DNA of 43,238 bases from Rhodothermus bifroesti. GTDB taxonomy: Bacteria > Bacteroidota > Rhodothermia > Rhodothermales > Rhodothermaceae. The notes under the pieces are model-generated. The model was not told the origin of the DNA. It worked only from the letters and a program-made list of their open reading frames with translations, and searched no databases. Each line of letters begins with the position of its first letter. Position 1 is the stretch's first letter. Location of the stretch: the NCBI RefSeq assembly GCF_017908595.1, contig NZ_JAGKTL010000006.1, positions 1-43,238 of the forward strand, in the 5' to 3' direction. Positions 42,377 to 43,238 of the stretch are shown here, one piece after another. The translations under genes and the position numbers were made by a program.

Positions 42377-42413
42377 GCCCGGCGTCTGCTTAGGTAAGAT
42401 GCCGGGCTTTGTT
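42377..42413 (+). terminator. Terminator after hppA
   Basis: GCCCGGC (42377-42383) pairs with GCCGGGC (42401-42407), extended by GTC/GAT including one G-T pair, and is followed by TTTGTTGTT. Confidence 0.75.
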
Positions 42414-42427
42414 GTTGAAAATAAGCT

Positions 42428-43073
42428 ATGCGCGCGCTACGCTGGACGTTTGTGGGTATGTTGCTCGCAGGAAGCCTTTGGGTAGGATTCCGCCTAGGGC
42501 GATGGTGGCAACGCGGACACTTGGAAGAGGCGGTGCGCCAACAGGGGATTACTACCTTGCAGCGGGTGTCGGCTGAAGCGTTTTTGGTGGTGGGCAGTCT
42601 CGACATCGTCGCGACGGTCGAAGCCAGCAGCCATAAGCAATGGCTGGGGATTGATTTAGGAACGACCACTGCCCGCGTACGTGTGCCAGGACGGGTTTAT
42701 TACGGCTTTGACGTGCGTGCGCTGCAACCCACCTCCATTCGTTTGACAGCCGACCGCGTAGTTGAAGTAATGCTGCCTCCGCTAACGCTTTATGCTGTAG
42801 AACCCAACCTGGAAGCGCTTTAGATTGAAACCGAAGTCGGGTGGGCACGCCTGTACCGTAGCAGCGGACGTCGTATGGAACAAGCTGCGTTGCGACAGAT
42901 CAATGCTGCACTGAGGGCGCAAGCCGAAGCCTACCTGGCCACGCAGGTGCAGCTGCAGTATCATGCAGCCCAAGCAGTGCTTACTGCGCCTGGTACTGGA
43001 AGGCTTAGGATTGGGTTCGTGGCAGGTGCGTCCAGTGACGGCTTCGCGAATTCTTGTTGAGGAATCGCTGTAG
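42428..43073 (+). pseudogene. DUF4230-like gene broken by an in-frame TAG and a frameshift
   Basis: The first 131 residues (to TAG 42821-42823) have the DUF4230 layout: an N-terminal helix ([17 protein letters not shown]), [41 protein letters not shown] and VEVMLPPLTLYAVE. After the TAG the same frame goes on with family-like helical sequence (EVGWARLYRSSGRRMEQAAL, then AQAEAYLATQVQLQYHAAQAVL). Near 42975-42990 the sensible reading moves by one base to another frame (LEGLGLGSWQVRPVTASRIL), ending at TAG 43071-43073. Two lesions point to true decay, though sequence errors could explain them. Intact members are membrane-anchored proteins of unknown function. Confidence 0.7.
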
Positions 43074-43104
43074 CCAGCTTTCCCCACCCTTTAAACCGTT
43101 GCCG

Positions 43105-43113
43105 TATATTTTA
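43105..43113 (+). promoter_or_regulatory. Candidate -7 box for the E2 gene
   Basis: TATATTTTA lies 40 bases before the E2 start codon and matches the TAnnTTT pattern. The -33 region is TTTCC, not a clear TTG. Confidence 0.35.
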
Positions 43114-43152
43114 CTTCAGCAGACCAACGAGCATACCAAGCAGAGATCTACC

Positions 43153-43238
43153 ATGGCTATTGTTGAGGTTGTGATGCCCAAGATGGGCGAGAGCATTACG
43201 GAGGGGACGGTGGTGACGTGGTTGAAGCGGGTAGGGGA
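43153..43238 (+). CDS. Dihydrolipoamide acyltransferase (E2) of a 2-oxoacid dehydrogenase complex, N-terminus only
   Basis: Only 28 codons are in the window. The sequence MPKMGESITEGTVVTWLKRVG at residues 8-28 is the start of a lipoyl domain, as in SucB, PdhC and BkdB. The lipoylated Lys (usually near residue 42) lies beyond the window edge. Which complex it belongs to (2-oxoglutarate, pyruvate or branched-chain) cannot be told. Confidence 0.85.
   Translation, partial: MAIVEVVMPKMGESITEGTVVTWLKRVG

Noticed and set aside
42821-42823. TAG read as pyrrolysine or as programmed read-through
   Set aside because: No pyrrolysine genes are visible, and a second lesion (frameshift) follows within the same gene, so decay or sequence error is simpler.

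Overview
The window reads as chromosomal DNA of a GC-rich Bacteroidota-lineage bacterium, most likely of the Rhodothermus group. Pointers are a PorQ-type type IX secretion protein, a BatABCD aerotolerance operon, several promoters of the TTG-N21-TAnnTTT kind, many genes without a clear Shine-Dalgarno site, a Cys-type CcmE and a K+-dependent membrane pyrophosphatase. The assignment is inference from gene content; no phage, insertion sequence, integrase or CRISPR array is visible.

Layout. 1-5101 (+): tail of a membrane protein, then transketolase, transaldolase, a terminator, 6-phosphofructokinase and an NDUFA9-like epimerase. 5092-8092: a small membrane protein (-), a deoxynucleoside kinase and an outer-membrane barrel protein (+). 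8089-14600 (-): one transcription unit, cobalamin riboswitch - nrdA - nrdB - metE. 14899-17408 (+): two YceI-like proteins and a porin, divergent from nrdA. 17635-18600 (-): porQ. 18601-19383: mostly non-coding. 19384-22034 (+): xylulokinase and a divergent xylose-isomerase-like protein. 22097-32796 (-): an ADP-ribosylglycohydrolase, DUF58, a BatD-like membrane protein, a three-part antiporter, a sirtuin, then batA-batB-batC-batD. 32844-36018 (+): ccmB-ccmC-ccmD-ccmE and a CysQ-like phosphatase. 36019-37566 (-): HAD phosphatase and Asp/Glu racemase. 37785-42355 (+): tRNA-Gln, prs, rplY, pth, hppA. 42428-43073: a broken DUF4230 gene. 43153-end: start of a 2-oxoacid dehydrogenase E2.

Most notable system: nrdA, nrdB and metE sit behind a compact cobalamin riboswitch. 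Both encoded activities (ribonucleotide reduction by a B12-free class I enzyme, and B12-free methionine synthesis) have B12-dependent counterparts in other bacteria, so adenosylcobalamin probably switches this operon off. NrdB has Phe where the radical tyrosine normally sits and Glu as first metal ligand, with metal-ligand spacing as in the chlamydial class Ic (Mn/Fe) subunit. The region shared with the divergent YceI/porin operon carries four copies of a CCGTTAT-type half-site, a possible unreported operator.

Other points: a CcmE with CXXXY in place of the heme-binding histidine, a sugar isomerase with His at a usual Asp metal-ligand position, an antiporter-USP-EIIA fusion coupled to a sirtuin inside the Bat cluster, and a DUF4230 gene broken by an in-frame TAG and a frameshift.
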